Assembly (NCBI RefSeq): GCF_028010285.1
Contig: NZ_CP116304.1
Coordinates: forward strand, 3,860,501 to 3,924,500
Reading direction: 5' to 3'
DNA: 64,000 nt
Source of the DNA: Pseudomonas sp. Q1-7
GTDB lineage: Bacteria; Pseudomonadota; Gammaproteobacteria; Pseudomonadales; Pseudomonadaceae
How positions within the stretch are numbered: position 1 is the first letter of the stretch; each line of letters opens with the position of its first letter. Positions 29,777-39,131 of this stretch are shown piece by piece. The notes under the pieces are model-generated. The model had not been told where the DNA came from. It saw nothing but the letters and a program-made list of their open reading frames with translations, and made no database searches. The position numbers and the translations under genes were made by a program.

Positions 29777-31153
29777 TCAGGACGGTTCGAGCCCCAGCGC
29801 CTGCGCCCGGGAAACCCGCTCCGCCCTGCGTCCCTGGGCGTGCACCGCGAGCGCCGCCAGCCCGGCGGGAATCACGAGCGCGGTGAACACCTGGGGCAGG
29901 GACCAACCCAAGGCCAGCATCTGTCCGCCGGCGAAGGCACTGAGGATGGCGCCGAAGCGGCCGATGCCACTCATCCAGCTGGCACCGGTGGCCCGCGCCT
30001 CGGTGGGATAGAAGCACGCCGCCAGGGCGTTCATGCCGACGCTGGAACCGTTGAGGAAGAAGCCCACCAGCCAGGCGATGGCGCACAGCAGGGCGAAGTC
30101 CGAGGTGGCGTGACCGATGGCGAAGATCACCGCGCCGCCCAGCAGGAAGGCCAACATGATCACTCGCTGCTTGTTCCAACGGTCCATGGCCCAGCCCACG
30201 CTGAGTGCGCCCACCGGCCCGCCGATCTGGAACATGGAGGTGATGATGGCGGCGTCCGCCACGCTGTAGCCGCCGCCTTCCTTCACCAGGGTCGGCAGCC
30301 AGCTGCTGAACAGGTAGACCAGGAACAGCGAGAGGAAGTAGCCACCCCAGAGCATCAGGGTACCGAAGCGGTAGCGCGGCGACAGCACGATGCCGATGGC
30401 GCCGCGCTGCCCCGTTGCCACGCTGGGCAGGCTGAAGCGGCTGTCGGGGCCGGCCACGCCGGGAGCCAGGCGCTCGACGATACGGCGAATGCGTGCGGCC
30501 GGGGCGTTGCGCGCCACCAGGAAGCTCACCGACTCCGGCAGGCCGAACAGCAACACCGGCGCCACCAGCAGCGGCAGCACGCCCCCCAGCACCAGCACGC
30601 TGTGCCAGCCGAAGGCCGGGATCATCCAGGCGGACAGGAAGCCACCGCCCGCCGCTCCCAGGGAGAAACCACAGAAAGCCACGGTGATGAGGAAGGACCG
30701 GCTGCGCTCCGGCGCGTACTCCGACACCAGGGTGCTGGCGTTGGGCATGGCCGCGCCCAGGCCGAGACCGGTGAGGAAGCGTAGCGCGACCATCATCTCG
30801 ACGCTGGTGGAAAACGCCGTGGCCAGGGTCCAGAGGCCGAAGAAGAACACGCTGGTCACCAGCACCACCTTGCGCCCGTAGCGGTCGGCCAGGGGCCCGG
30901 CCACCAGGGCGCCCACCGCCAGGCCGATGAGCGCGGCGCTGAGCACCGGTCCCAGGGCCATGGGCGCCAGGCCCCAGTCCATTTTCAGCTGCGGGGCAAT
31001 GAAGCCCATGATCGCCACGTCAAACCCATCCAGAGCGATGATCAGGAAGCCCAGGAACACCACCCACTTCTGATAGCCGCCCAGGGGCCGGCTGTTGATC
31101 AGCTCACGCACATCGATGTTCTGCGTACTGTTCACGTCTTGCACCTCTCGCAT
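29777..31153 (-). CDS. MFS transporter, aromatic acid:H+ symporter (AAHS) type
   Basis: 458 residues with 12 membrane segments. IIALDGFDVAIMGFIAPQL and GPLADRYGRK are the AAHS (PcaK/BenK/MhpT) signatures, including the Asp in helix 1. It would import an aromatic or related acid with protons. Start is ATG 31153 with GGGAG upstream; a GTG at 31135 with a GAGAGG site is an equally possible start. It lies in the catabolic cluster between NIPSNAP and OprD genes, separated from NIPSNAP by a hairpin repeat. Confidence 0.92.
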   Translation of the reverse strand: MREVQDVNSTQNIDVRELINSRPLGGYQKWVVFLGFLIIALDGFDVAIMGFIAPQLKMDWGLAPMALGPVLSAALIGLAVGALVAGPLADRYGRKVVLVTSVFFFGLWTLATAFSTSVEMMVALRFLTGLGLGAAMPNASTLVSEYAPERSRSFLITVAFCGFSLGAAGGGFLSAWMIPAFGWHSVLVLGGVLPLLVAPVLLFGLPESVSFLVARNAPAARIRRIVERLAPGVAGPDSRFSLPSVATGQRGAIGIVLSPRYRFGTLMLWGGYFLSLFLVYLFSSWLPTLVKEGGGYSVADAAIITSMFQIGGPVGALSVGWAMDRWNKQRVIMLAFLLGGAVIFAIGHATSDFALLCAIAWLVGFFLNGSSVGMNALAACFYPTEARATGASWMSGIGRFGAILSAFAGGQMLALGWSLPQVFTALVIPAGLAALAVHAQGRRAERVSRAQALGLEPS

Positions 31154-31304
31154 CGGGCGCTCCCGGCCTGGCCGGCCGCGCCGCTTTCTTGTTGTTGTTG
31201 AGATTGCGCGCTTCCCTGCGCGGTCCCGCCGGCAGTGGCGGGGTTGATCCGAGTTACTGGCTGTCTCCGGAGCCGAGTGGGAATCGCGCTTCGTTTCCGC
31301 CGAT

Positions 31305-31332
31305 GGGTGGATCGGCGGAGCGTGATCCACCC
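31305..31332 (-). terminator. Hairpin at the end of the NIPSNAP gene
   Basis: GGGTGGATC and GATCCACCC make a perfect 9-bp stem touching the NIPSNAP stop codon. The sequence belongs to the GTAGGGTGGAT repeat family also seen at 44765 and 53244. It may separate the enzyme genes from the MFS-porin pair. Confidence 0.5.
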
Positions 31333-31670
31333 TATGGCTGCAATCCCTCCAGCGCATTGAAATGGACGGGGCGGATGATCCGCGTCTCCTGGGCCAGCAC
31401 CAGGCCGGTGGTGGCCGTGAGATACGGGGCGAACGCCGGGTCGCGGTCACGCGCCAGGCTGCGTTTCTCGAAGTCGGCCAGGCTGTCGTAGCCCCACAAG
31501 TGCACCACCTGGTTCAGCGGGCCAATGCTGCTGGTGTAGAAGGCCAGCGGCGGCCCCAGGTGCCTCAGCAGAACCGGCATGGCCAGGCGGTCGAAGAGCT
31601 CGAGGAACTCGCCCATGGCCCGCGGGCGGATGGTGTAGATGCGGTGGTCCACGACCGGCTTGTGGTTCAT
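31332..31670 (-). CDS. NIPSNAP family protein
   Basis: 112 residues. DHRIYTIRPRAMGEFLELF near the N-terminus and VVHLWGYDSLADFEKR are the NIPSNAP ferredoxin-like fold signature. Such small proteins accompany degradation clusters; their role is unclear. The start codon shares one base with the stop of the flavoprotein gene (TGATG), so expression is coupled. Confidence 0.9.
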   Translation of the reverse strand: MNHKPVVDHRIYTIRPRAMGEFLELFDRLAMPVLLRHLGPPLAFYTSSIGPLNQVVHLWGYDSLADFEKRSLARDRDPAFAPYLTATTGLVLAQETRIIRPVHFNALEGLQP

Positions 31671-33394
31671 CAGGCCACCTCCTGGCGCCCGGCCTTGACG
31701 GTGGTGACACCTGCCAGGTGGCGGCCGGTGAGGTAGCCGAAGGTCATGATCGGCCCCAGGGTGATGCCGGCGCCGGGGTAGTTGCCGCCCATCACGCTGG
31801 CGCGATCGTTGCCCACCGAATAGAGGCCGGGCACCGCCTCGCCGGCGGCGTCCAGCACTTCGCCCTGAACGCTGGTGCGGATGCCGTCGAAGGTGCCGAG
31901 GTCGCCCATCACCACCTTGAGGGCATAGAACGGTCCCTCGCTGACCGGTGCTACGCAGGGGTTGGGGCGGTGTTCCGGGTCCGCCAGGTAGCGGTTGAAC
32001 GCGTTGCCGCCACGGTCGAACTCGGGGTCCTCGCCGCGCTCCGCGCCCTGGTTGTACTCGCGCACGGTACGTTCCAGGCCGGCGGCGTCCAGCCCGGCGT
32101 TGCGCGCCAGCTCGGCCAGGCTGCGGCCCTTCACCAGGTAGCCATTGCGCAGCAGCGGCGCCAGCGGCATCGGCGCCGGCTTGGCATAGCCCAGGCCGTA
32201 CTTGGCAATGGTGCGGCTGTCGCACACCAGCCACATGGCCGTTTCCCGTTCGCCTTCGCAGGCCTTCACCATGGCCGCGCCCACGTCGTGGTAGGAGTTG
32301 GATTCGTTGGTGAAGCGCCGGCCGTTGCGCAGCACGCCGATCACCCCGGGCTTGTAGCGGTCCAGCAGGTGCGGGAAGGCGGTGAAGCCACCGGCCATGG
32401 GCACCTTGGACACCGGCATCCAGGCCGCCGCCTCGGGATAGCGGATATCCACCTTGCCGCCCACCGCTTCGGCCATGCGCAGGCCGTCGCCGGTGTTGCC
32501 CGCGGGCACCGGCGAGAAGTGCTCGCCACCCCGGCGCACATGGGGGTAGACCTCGGCAATGCGCTTGAGGTCATGGGAGAAACCGCCGCAGGCCAGCACC
32601 ACGCCGCGCCGGGCCTCGATACGCAGCCCGCCATCGGCGAGGGCGCCGCGCACCCGGCCATTGTCCAGCAGCAGCTCGCGAGCGCCGGTGTTGGTGTGGA
32701 TCGGGATGCCGAGGTCCAGCGCGGACTTGGCCAGCCGCGCCGCCAGGGCATTGCCGCTGGTGACCTGGATGCCGCGCCGGTACAGCACCAGCTCCTTGAG
32801 GTGGGTGGCCAGGCGCCTGGCCACGTAGACGAAGGAGGTCAGCGAGCGGGTAGCGTTGAAGAAGTGCTTCAGGTCGGCATTGGACGAGTTGAACATCATG
32901 CCGATGAAGGTGATGGTCTTGAGCGGCGGGCGCAGGCGCGCCATGTCCTTGCCCAGGCCCCGGATGTCGTAGGGCGCGGCGAGGATGGAGCGGCCGATGT
33001 CGACGCCACCGACAATGTGCGGGTGGTAGTCCGGGTAGAGGGTGGGGACGAATTTCACCTCGGTCTCGCGCTCGAAGAACTCCACCATCTCCGGGCCGGC
33101 ATCCAGGAAGGCGTCCACCGCCTCGGCATCGAAGCAGGCGCCGGTCTCGTTCTGCAGGTAGGTGCGCGCCGCCTCACGGCTGTCCTTCACACCATTGGCG
33201 CGGGCGTGGCGGTTGCCGGGAATCCACAGCACCCCGCCGGAAAACGCGGTGGTGCCGCCGAAGCAGGCGTCCTTCTCGATCACCACCACATCCAGGCCCT
33301 GTTTCTTCGCAGTGATGGCGGTGGACAGGCCACCGGCGCCGGCGCCTATCACCAGCACGTCGCAGCTGATGCGCTTGGCATTGTCTTGGTTCAT
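31670..33394 (-). CDS. FAD-binding dehydrogenase, KstD/fumarate-reductase flavoprotein family
   Basis: 574 residues. The N-terminal dinucleotide motif VIGAGAGGLSTAITA (about 16-30), GGTTAFSGGVLW, a glycine motif LACGGFSHD in mid-protein, and the C-terminal NYPGAGITLGPIMTFGYLTGR place it with 3-ketosteroid delta-1-dehydrogenases and related alpha,beta-dehydrogenating flavoproteins. It probably desaturates or reduces next to a carbonyl. The partner SDR lies 81 bases upstream on the same strand. The substrate is not deducible; a steroid is only one option. Confidence 0.9.
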   Translation of the reverse strand: MNQDNAKRISCDVLVIGAGAGGLSTAITAKKQGLDVVVIEKDACFGGTTAFSGGVLWIPGNRHARANGVKDSREAARTYLQNETGACFDAEAVDAFLDAGPEMVEFFERETEVKFVPTLYPDYHPHIVGGVDIGRSILAAPYDIRGLGKDMARLRPPLKTITFIGMMFNSSNADLKHFFNATRSLTSFVYVARRLATHLKELVLYRRGIQVTSGNALAARLAKSALDLGIPIHTNTGARELLLDNGRVRGALADGGLRIEARRGVVLACGGFSHDLKRIAEVYPHVRRGGEHFSPVPAGNTGDGLRMAEAVGGKVDIRYPEAAAWMPVSKVPMAGGFTAFPHLLDRYKPGVIGVLRNGRRFTNESNSYHDVGAAMVKACEGERETAMWLVCDSRTIAKYGLGYAKPAPMPLAPLLRNGYLVKGRSLAELARNAGLDAAGLERTVREYNQGAERGEDPEFDRGGNAFNRYLADPEHRPNPCVAPVSEGPFYALKVVMGDLGTFDGIRTSVQGEVLDAAGEAVPGLYSVGNDRASVMGGNYPGAGITLGPIMTFGYLTGRHLAGVTTVKAGRQEVA

Positions 33395-33475
33395 GGACTG
33401 ACTCTCTCGGATTTCGGGGCGAGCGCGTCCCGCCCGGCTATACGCGGGCAGCGGCGGCTCGGGGGATCGGGGCGG

Positions 33476-34309
33476 TCAGGCGGGGCTGACTGGCGACTCG
33501 TAGCCGGGGCGCGGGATCAGCGCCATGAGCATGGACTCGAGGCCACCGTCGACGGTGATCTCGGCGCCGTTGACGTAGTCCGCACGCGGGCTGGCGAGGA
33601 ACAGCACGGCATTGGCGATGTCCGCCGGCTCACCGATGCGGCCGTTGGCGGTCATGTCCTTGCGCGCCTGCTCGACCTTCGGGTCGGCGTAGAAGGCCGC
33701 CGACAGCGGTGTGCGGATCAGGCCGGGGCAGACGGCGTTGCTGCGCACACCACGGGCGCCCCACTCCGCCGCCAACTGGCGCGAGAGCATGCCCACCGCC
33801 GCCTTCGCCGCGCTGTAGGCGCCGCTCCAGGTCTGCGGGTAATGGGCGGCGATGGAGGCCACGTGGACGATGCGCCCGCCACCCTGGGCCAGCATCGCGC
33901 GGCCGAAGGCGCGGGAGCACAGCAGGTAGCCGTTGAGGTTCACCGCGAGCACCTGGTTCCACTGCTCCAGGGTGATGTCTTCCAGCGCCGCCGGGCGCAG
34001 CACACTGGCGTTGTTCACCAGCACGTCGCAACGGCCGTAGCGGGCCAGCACCTGGTCGGCGGCGGCCTGCACGCTGGTCGGGTCGGCGATGTCGCAGGCG
34101 ATGGCGGGAATCTCCTCGCCGGCCTCCTGTGCGAGTACGCCGGCCAGGTCGCGGCACTTGTCCAGGTCCAGGTCCAGCAGCGCCACACGGGCGCCCTGGC
34201 GGACCAGGGAAGCGGCGATCTCGGTACCGATGCCACCGGCGGCGCCGGTGACGACGCACACGGCGCCGGTGAGATCGAGCCAGGATTCTTGTGCTTGGGA
34301 TGTGTTCAT
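33476..34309 (-). CDS. SDR family oxidoreductase
   Basis: 277 residues from ATG 34309. Motifs TGAAGGIGTEIA, NNAS, catalytic YSAAK and the C-terminal NGAEITVDGG are standard for classical SDRs. First gene of the minus-strand cluster, divergent from the AraC regulator with a 220-bp gap; likely NAD(P)-dependent alcohol/ketone conversion in the same pathway as the flavoprotein downstream. Confidence 0.92.
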   Translation of the reverse strand: MNTSQAQESWLDLTGAVCVVTGAAGGIGTEIAASLVRQGARVALLDLDLDKCRDLAGVLAQEAGEEIPAIACDIADPTSVQAAADQVLARYGRCDVLVNNASVLRPAALEDITLEQWNQVLAVNLNGYLLCSRAFGRAMLAQGGGRIVHVASIAAHYPQTWSGAYSAAKAAVGMLSRQLAAEWGARGVRSNAVCPGLIRTPLSAAFYADPKVEQARKDMTANGRIGEPADIANAVLFLASPRADYVNGAEITVDGGLESMLMALIPRPGYESPVSPA

Positions 34310-34529
34310 TCTTGTCTCCAGGCCAGCACGAAAAGCGGATGGCGGCGGGACGTTTGGCAGCCCGGCGCCTGGAGCCCAGCTTATGGCCGACGGCGGCGCC
34401 AGCAGAATGGACAAACTCCGCAAGCAGCCAGACATTTTCGACAAAGTGTCCGAACAACGACCGTCGGGTTTGCCCGCACCTGCCGCGATGGATAGGGTTG
34501 CAACTCGGCCTGATGGAACCACAACAACA

Positions 34530-35414
34530 ATGAGCAGCATCCCCAACTACGACCTCTATGGCGAAGCGCCGCAGCCGGTATGGCACGAGTCGCTGCAGGT
34601 GGAGTCCATCTCCAAGCGCTCCGGTGCCTACAACTGGGAGATCGCCCCCCACCGCCACGACGGCCAGGTACAGATCCTCTACCTGATGCAGGGTTCTGGC
34701 GACGTACTGCTGGAAGGCGAGAAGGTCCGAGCCCAGGCCCCCTGTGTCATCCATATCCCGGCTCAGATCGTCCATGGCTTCCAGTGGGCCGGCCAGGTGG
34801 AGGGCCATGTGATCACCGCCCTGCAACCGCCTCTGGAAAGCACCGCACGGGTGCTCTCCCCGGCGCTGCTGCCGCAGTTGCAGAAACCCCACGTGATCCC
34901 CCTGCCCCACTGGGAACCCGGCGAAGACCCGCTGCTGCCCCTGTGCCTGGCGCTGCATCAGGAGTACCACGACCGCGCCCGCGAACACGTGGCCTGCAGC
35001 ATGTCACTGCTGCTGGCCCTGGTGATCCACATCTTCCGCTTCGCCGTGGCCGACGCCGGCCAGCCGATCCCCGCCCAGGGCCGGCGCAGCCAGCAGGTAC
35101 GCGCCTTCCGCGAGCTGGTGGAGGCACATTTCCGCAACCACCGCACGGTCAACGACTACGCCGCCGAACTGGGCGTGACCCTGGCCACCCTCGGCCGCCT
35201 CTGCCAGGAACAGTTGGGCATGAGCCCCATGGCGGTGATCAACGCCCGCCTGGTGCTGGAGGCCAAGCGCGAACTGGCCCACTCCGGCCAGAGCATCAAG
35301 ACCATCGCCCACGACCTGGGCTACTCCGACGTGGGCTATTTCAGCCGCTTCTTCCGCAAGAACACCGGGCTCACCCCCAGCGAGTTCCGCGACGCCTCCC
35401 ACGGGGACGAATAG
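34530..35414 (+). CDS. AraC family regulator, PobR/HpaA-like
   Basis: 294 residues. An N-terminal cupin (PHRHDGQVQILYLMQGSGDVLLEG) for ligand binding and a C-terminal double HTH (VTLATLGRLCQEQLG ... IKTIAHDLGYSDVGYFSRFFRKNTGLTPSEFR). The opening MSSIPNYDLYGE resembles PobR-type regulators of hydroxyaromatic acid catabolism. Start chosen at ATG 34530; an in-frame ATG at 34488 would add 14 residues. It is divergent from the catabolic cluster and probably activates it. Confidence 0.9.
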   Translation: MSSIPNYDLYGEAPQPVWHESLQVESISKRSGAYNWEIAPHRHDGQVQILYLMQGSGDVLLEGEKVRAQAPCVIHIPAQIVHGFQWAGQVEGHVITALQPPLESTARVLSPALLPQLQKPHVIPLPHWEPGEDPLLPLCLALHQEYHDRAREHVACSMSLLLALVIHIFRFAVADAGQPIPAQGRRSQQVRAFRELVEAHFRNHRTVNDYAAELGVTLATLGRLCQEQLGMSPMAVINARLVLEAKRELAHSGQSIKTIAHDLGYSDVGYFSRFFRKNTGLTPSEFRDASHGDE

Positions 35415-35433
35415 TCGGGGGCGCGACGAATCA

Positions 35434-35481
35434 CGTTCGGAAATCCGAACGCCGTTCGACCTGGATATTCGGCAAGCCGGA
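35434..35481. promoter_or_regulatory. AauR enhancer sites upstream of aatJ
   Basis: CGTTCGGAAATCCGAACG at 35434-35451 contains TTCGG-N4-CCGAA, the AauR motif reported in P. putida. TTCGGCAAGCCGGA at 35468-35481 is a second site with one change. Both lie about 90-130 bp upstream of the sigma-54 promoter. An IHF-like TTTCAATAACTTA at 35528-35540 lies between them and the promoter, fitting a DNA-looping design. Confidence 0.85.
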
Positions 35482-35566
35482 CGCAGGGCGGAACCAAGCA
35501 GTCACAGCCGCAAATAAAATCTTTATTTTTCAATAACTTATAAGCAATAGAGGAATGCCATACAGC

Positions 35567-35582
35567 TGGCACGCATTCTGCC
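35567..35582 (+). promoter_or_regulatory. Sigma-54 promoter of aatJ
   Basis: TGGCACG-CATT-CTGC matches the -24/-12 consensus TGGCACG-N4-TTGC with one mismatch and the exact GG-to-GC spacing. It lies about 75 bp before aatJ and downstream of the AauR sites; AauR carries the AAA+ sigma-54 activation domain. Confidence 0.9.
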
Positions 35583-35655
35583 AATACAGATCCCCGACGG
35601 ACGCGATCATCCGTTCGCGCCGATAAGAACAATTCACCATCGAGGACTGTCGTTC

Positions 35656-36564
35656 ATGCGTATGCTCCCCAAGGTTCTGGCCACCGCTATCGCAGCAACC
35701 CTGATTAGTGCTCCGGCCTTCGCCGCCGAGCTGACCGGTACCCTGAAGAAGATCAAGGAGACCGGCACCATCACCCTCGGTCACCGTGACGCTTCCATCC
35801 CCTTCTCCTACCTCGGCACCGAGCCGGGCAAGCCCATCGGCTACTCCCATGACCTGCAACTGAAGGTGGTCGAAGCCATCAAGCAGGAACTGGGCATGCC
35901 GGAGCTGAAGGTCCGCTACAACCTGGTGACCTCCCAGACCCGCATCCCGCTGGTGCAGAACGGCACCGTGGACCTGGAGTGCGGCTCCACCACCAACAAC
36001 CTGGAGCGCCAGAAGCAGGTCGGCTTCTCGGTCGGCATCTTCGAGGTGGGCACCCGCCTGCTGTCGAAGAAATCCGCCGGCATCAATGAGTTCGACGCCC
36101 TGAAAGGCAAGAACGTGGTGACCACCGCCGGCACCACCTCCGAGCGCCTGCTCAAGGCCATGAACGCCGAGAAGCAGATGGGCATGAACATCATCTCGGC
36201 CAAGGACCACGGCGAGTCCTTCCTGATGCTCGAATCCGGCCGCGCCGTGGCCTTCATGATGGACGACGCCCTGCTCTACGGCGAAATGGCCAAGGCCAAG
36301 AAGCCCGACGACTGGGTCGTGACCGGCACCCCGCAGTCCTTCGAAATCTACGGCTGCATGGTGCGCAAGGACGACGAAGCCTTCAAGAAAGTGGTCGACA
36401 AGGCCATCGCCGACACCTTCGCTTCCGGCGAGATCAACGGCATCTACGACAAGTGGTTCACCCAGCCCATCCCGCCCAAGGGCCTGAACCTGAACTTCCC
36501 CATGAGCGACGAGCTGAAGAAGCTGGTGGCCGCCCCCACCGACAAGTCGGCTGAAGAAATCTGA
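35656..36564 (+). CDS. aatJ: Acidic amino acid ABC transporter substrate-binding protein (AatJ/GltI type)
   Basis: 302 residues with a signal peptide ending APAFAAE. The periplasmic binding fold has GTITLGHRDASIPFSYLG at the N-terminal lobe and VDLECGSTTNNLERQK, characteristic of glutamate/aspartate binders. It heads aatJQMP, followed by aauSR, the P. putida/P. aeruginosa arrangement for glutamate and aspartate uptake. A sigma-54 promoter and AauR sites lie upstream. A hairpin at 36573-36597 after the stop may raise the abundance of this mRNA segment over the permeases. Confidence 0.94.
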   Translation: MRMLPKVLATAIAATLISAPAFAAELTGTLKKIKETGTITLGHRDASIPFSYLGTEPGKPIGYSHDLQLKVVEAIKQELGMPELKVRYNLVTSQTRIPLVQNGTVDLECGSTTNNLERQKQVGFSVGIFEVGTRLLSKKSAGINEFDALKGKNVVTTAGTTSERLLKAMNAEKQMGMNIISAKDHGESFLMLESGRAVAFMMDDALLYGEMAKAKKPDDWVVTGTPQSFEIYGCMVRKDDEAFKKVVDKAIADTFASGEINGIYDKWFTQPIPPKGLNLNFPMSDELKKLVAAPTDKSAEEI

Positions 36565-36875
36565 CCTGTCTTGCCCATCCCCTTCCGGGAGATGGGCTGC
36601 TCTTCTCCCCTCACCCTTCTGGGGTGAAGAGGCACGCGTTTGGAAGCACGGCTTCCAGTGCCGATGAACGCCAAAGCGCGAAGCGCTTGGGCAGGGGCGC
36701 AGGGTGGGGACCGGGGGTGTGGGGAGTGGGCTCCGTGCGGGGTCATGCAACCCTCACCCCAGCCCTCTCCCAGAGGGAGAGGGAGATGTTCGCAGCCGGC
36801 CTGAAATATCGCCGTGCTCCTGACAGCTCCCCCACCTTCACCGCAGAACGATCGACCTGATAGGGGACAACCCTG
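36565..36875 (+). other. aatJ-aatQ intergenic region with two hairpins
   Basis: 311 bp without a gene. GCCCATC / GATGGGC at 36573-36597 forms a stem just after aatJ, a typical position for mRNA stabilisation or partial termination. CCCTCTCCC-AGA-GGGAGAGGG at 36763-36783 is a perfect 9-bp hairpin of a widespread intergenic repeat, related to the one at 39025-39050. The following permease genes must be reached by read-through or a second promoter. Confidence 0.65.
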
Positions 36876-37622
36876 ATGAATTACAACTGGGACTGGGGCG
36901 TGTTCTTCAAGTCCACCGGGATCGGCAGCGAAATCTACCTGGACTGGTTCGTCACCGGCCTGGGCTGGACCATCGCCATCGCCCTGGCGGGCTGGATCAT
37001 CGCCTTGCTGCTGGGCTCGCTGCTCGGCGTGATGCGCACCATGCCGAACCGCTGGGTGTCCGGCATCGCCACCGTCTACGTGGAAATCTTCCGCAACGTG
37101 CCGCTGCTGGTGCAGCTGTTCCTCTGGTACTTCCTGGTGCCGGACCTGCTGCCCGAGCCGCTGGAAATCTGGTTCAAGCAGGACCTCAACCCGGCCACCT
37201 CGGCCTACCTCAGCGTGGTCGTCTGCCTCGGCCTGTTCACCGCCGCCCGCGTCTGCGAGCAGGTGCGCACCGGCATCCAGGCCCTGCCCAAGGGCCAGCT
37301 CGGCGCCGCCCGCGCCATGGGCTTCCGCCTGCCGCAGATCTACCGCTACGTGCTGCTGCCCCAGGCCTTCCGCATCATCATTCCGCCGCTCACCAGCGAG
37401 TTCCTGAACATCTTCAAGAACTCCTCCGTGGCTTCGTTGATCGGCCTGATGGAGCTGCTGGCGCAGACCAAGCAGACCGCCGAGTTCTCCGCCAACCTGT
37501 TCGAAGCCTTCACCCTGGCCACCCTGATCTACTTCACCCTGAACATGAGCCTGATGCTGCTCATGCGCCTGGTGGAGAAGAAAGTCGCAGTGCCCGGCCT
37601 GATCTCCGTAGGGGGTAAATGA
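36876..37622 (+). CDS. aatQ: Glutamate/aspartate ABC transporter permease AatQ
   Basis: 248 residues with about five membrane helices. The EAA loop reads [32 protein letters not shown], the polar amino acid permease signature that contacts the ATPase. The N-terminal [15 protein letters not shown] is typical of GltJ/AatQ. Overlaps aatM by four bases. Confidence 0.95.
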   Translation: MNYNWDWGVFFKSTGIGSEIYLDWFVTGLGWTIAIALAGWIIALLLGSLLGVMRTMPNRWVSGIATVYVEIFRNVPLLVQLFLWYFLVPDLLPEPLEIWFKQDLNPATSAYLSVVVCLGLFTAARVCEQVRTGIQALPKGQLGAARAMGFRLPQIYRYVLLPQAFRIIIPPLTSEFLNIFKNSSVASLIGLMELLAQTKQTAEFSANLFEAFTLATLIYFTLNMSLMLLMRLVEKKVAVPGLISVGGK

Positions 37623-38287
37623 TGGATTTCAGCGCAATCATCCCCGCCCTGCCGGGCCTCGGCGACGGCCTGCTGATGACCCTCAAGCTGATGGTCCTGG
37701 GCATCGTCGGCGGCGTGGTGCTGGGCACCGTCCTGGCCCTCATGCGCCTGTCGCACAACCCGCTGCTGGCGAAGATCGCCGGGCTGTACGTCAACTACTT
37801 CCGCTCCATCCCGCTGCTGCTGGTGATCACCTGGTTCTACTTCGCGGTGCCCTTCCTGCTGCGGGCGATCACCGGCGAAGACACCCCGGTGGGTGCGTTC
37901 ACCTCCTGCCTGGTGGCCTTCATGATGTTCGAGGCGGCGTATTTCTGCGAAATCGTCCGCGCCGGCATCCAGGCCATTCCCAAGGGCCAGATGGGCGCCG
38001 CGCAGGCCTTGGGCATGACCTACGGCCAGTGCATGCGGCTGATCATCCTGCCCCAGGCCTTCCGCAAGATGACCCCGCTGCTGCTGCAGCAGAGCATCAT
38101 CCTGTTCCAGGACACCTCGCTGGTGTACACCGTCGGCCTGATGGACTTCCTCAACGCCGCCCGTTCCCGTGGCGACATCATCGGCCAGCCCCACGAGTTC
38201 CTCATCTTCGCCGGCCTGGTCTACTTCAGCGTCAGCTTCATCGCCTCCCAGCTGGTCAAACTCCTGCAGAAAAGGTTAGCCGTATGA
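37619..38287 (+). CDS. aatM: Glutamate/aspartate ABC transporter permease AatM
   Basis: 222 residues, about five membrane helices, EAA loop [33 protein letters not shown]. GltK/AatM partner of AatQ. Two adjacent ATGs (37619 and 37622) could start translation, differing by one residue; the first gives the ATGA overlap with aatQ. Its end overlaps aatP by four bases. Confidence 0.95.
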   Translation: MMDFSAIIPALPGLGDGLLMTLKLMVLGIVGGVVLGTVLALMRLSHNPLLAKIAGLYVNYFRSIPLLLVITWFYFAVPFLLRAITGEDTPVGAFTSCLVAFMMFEAAYFCEIVRAGIQAIPKGQMGAAQALGMTYGQCMRLIILPQAFRKMTPLLLQQSIILFQDTSLVYTVGLMDFLNAARSRGDIIGQPHEFLIFAGLVYFSVSFIASQLVKLLQKRLAV

Positions 38288-39018
38288 TTTCCATCAAGAA
38301 CGTCAACAAGTGGTACGGAGACTTCCAGGTGCTGACCGACTGCAGCACCGAGGTGAAAAAGGGTGAAGTGGTGGTGGTCTGCGGCCCGTCGGGTTCCGGC
38401 AAGTCCACCCTGATCAAGTGCGTGAACGCCCTGGAGCCCTTCCAGAAGGGCGACATCGTGGTCGACGGCACCTCCATCGCCGACAAGGCCACCAACCTGC
38501 CCAAGCTGCGTTCCCGCGTCGGCATGGTGTTCCAGCACTTCGAGCTGTTCCCGCACCTGTCCATCACCGAGAACCTCACCATCGCCCAGACCAAGGTGCT
38601 CGGCCGTGGCAAGGAAGAGGCCCTGGACAAGGGCCTCAAGCTGCTCGACCGCGTCGGCCTCAAGGCCCACGCCCACAAGCACCCTGGCCAGCTTTCCGGC
38701 GGTCAGCAGCAGCGCGTCGCCATCGCCCGCGCCCTGGCCATGGACCCGGTGGTGATGCTGTTCGACGAACCCACCTCGGCGCTGGACCCGGAAATGGTCA
38801 ACGAAGTGCTGGACGTGATGGTCGAGCTGGCCCAGGAAGGCATGACCATGATGTGCGTGACCCACGAAATGGGCTTCGCCCGCAAGGTCGCCGACCGGGT
38901 GATCTTCATGGACCGCGGGCAGATCGTCGAAGACTGCGCCAAGGACGAGTTCTTCGGTGACGTCAACGCCCGTTCCGACCGCGCCCAGCAGTTCCTCGCA
39001 AAGATCCTCCAGCACTAA
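38284..39018 (+). CDS. aatP: Glutamate/aspartate ABC transporter ATPase AatP
   Basis: 244 residues. Walker [11 protein letters not shown]-loop [11 protein letters not shown], signature [15 protein letters not shown], Walker [16 protein letters not shown] and switch VTHEMGFA are all intact. Drives AatJQM uptake of acidic amino acids. Start overlaps the aatM stop by ATGA. A 12-bp stem hairpin follows immediately at 39025. Confidence 0.96.
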   Translation: MISIKNVNKWYGDFQVLTDCSTEVKKGEVVVVCGPSGSGKSTLIKCVNALEPFQKGDIVVDGTSIADKATNLPKLRSRVGMVFQHFELFPHLSITENLTIAQTKVLGRGKEEALDKGLKLLDRVGLKAHAHKHPGQLSGGQQQRVAIARALAMDPVVMLFDEPTSALDPEMVNEVLDVMVELAQEGMTMMCVTHEMGFARKVADRVIFMDRGQIVEDCAKDEFFGDVNARSDRAQQFLAKILQH

Positions 39019-39024
39019 GTGCCT

Positions 39025-39050
39025 CCCCTCTCCCACCTGTGGGAGAGGGG
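39025..39050. terminator. Hairpin after aatP
   Basis: CCCCTCTCCCAC and GTGGGAGAGGGG pair over 12 bp with a 2-nt minimum loop, seven bases after the aatP stop. It belongs to the CCCTCTCCC/GGGAGAGGG repeat family and probably separates aatJQMP from aauSR. Confidence 0.65.
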
Positions 39051-39131
39051 TCGGGGGAGAGGGCAAGTTCGCCCGTACCCACTCCCACCACCCCGCCGCT
39101 CGGCGCCCGAGCGGCGACTGGCAAGGCCCGG

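Noticed and set aside
31718-34495. 925-codon plus-strand open frame across the flavoprotein and SDR genes
   Set aside because: Antisense to two genes with intact cofactor motifs; sequence is low-complexity Ala/Gly/His/Val and has no domain.
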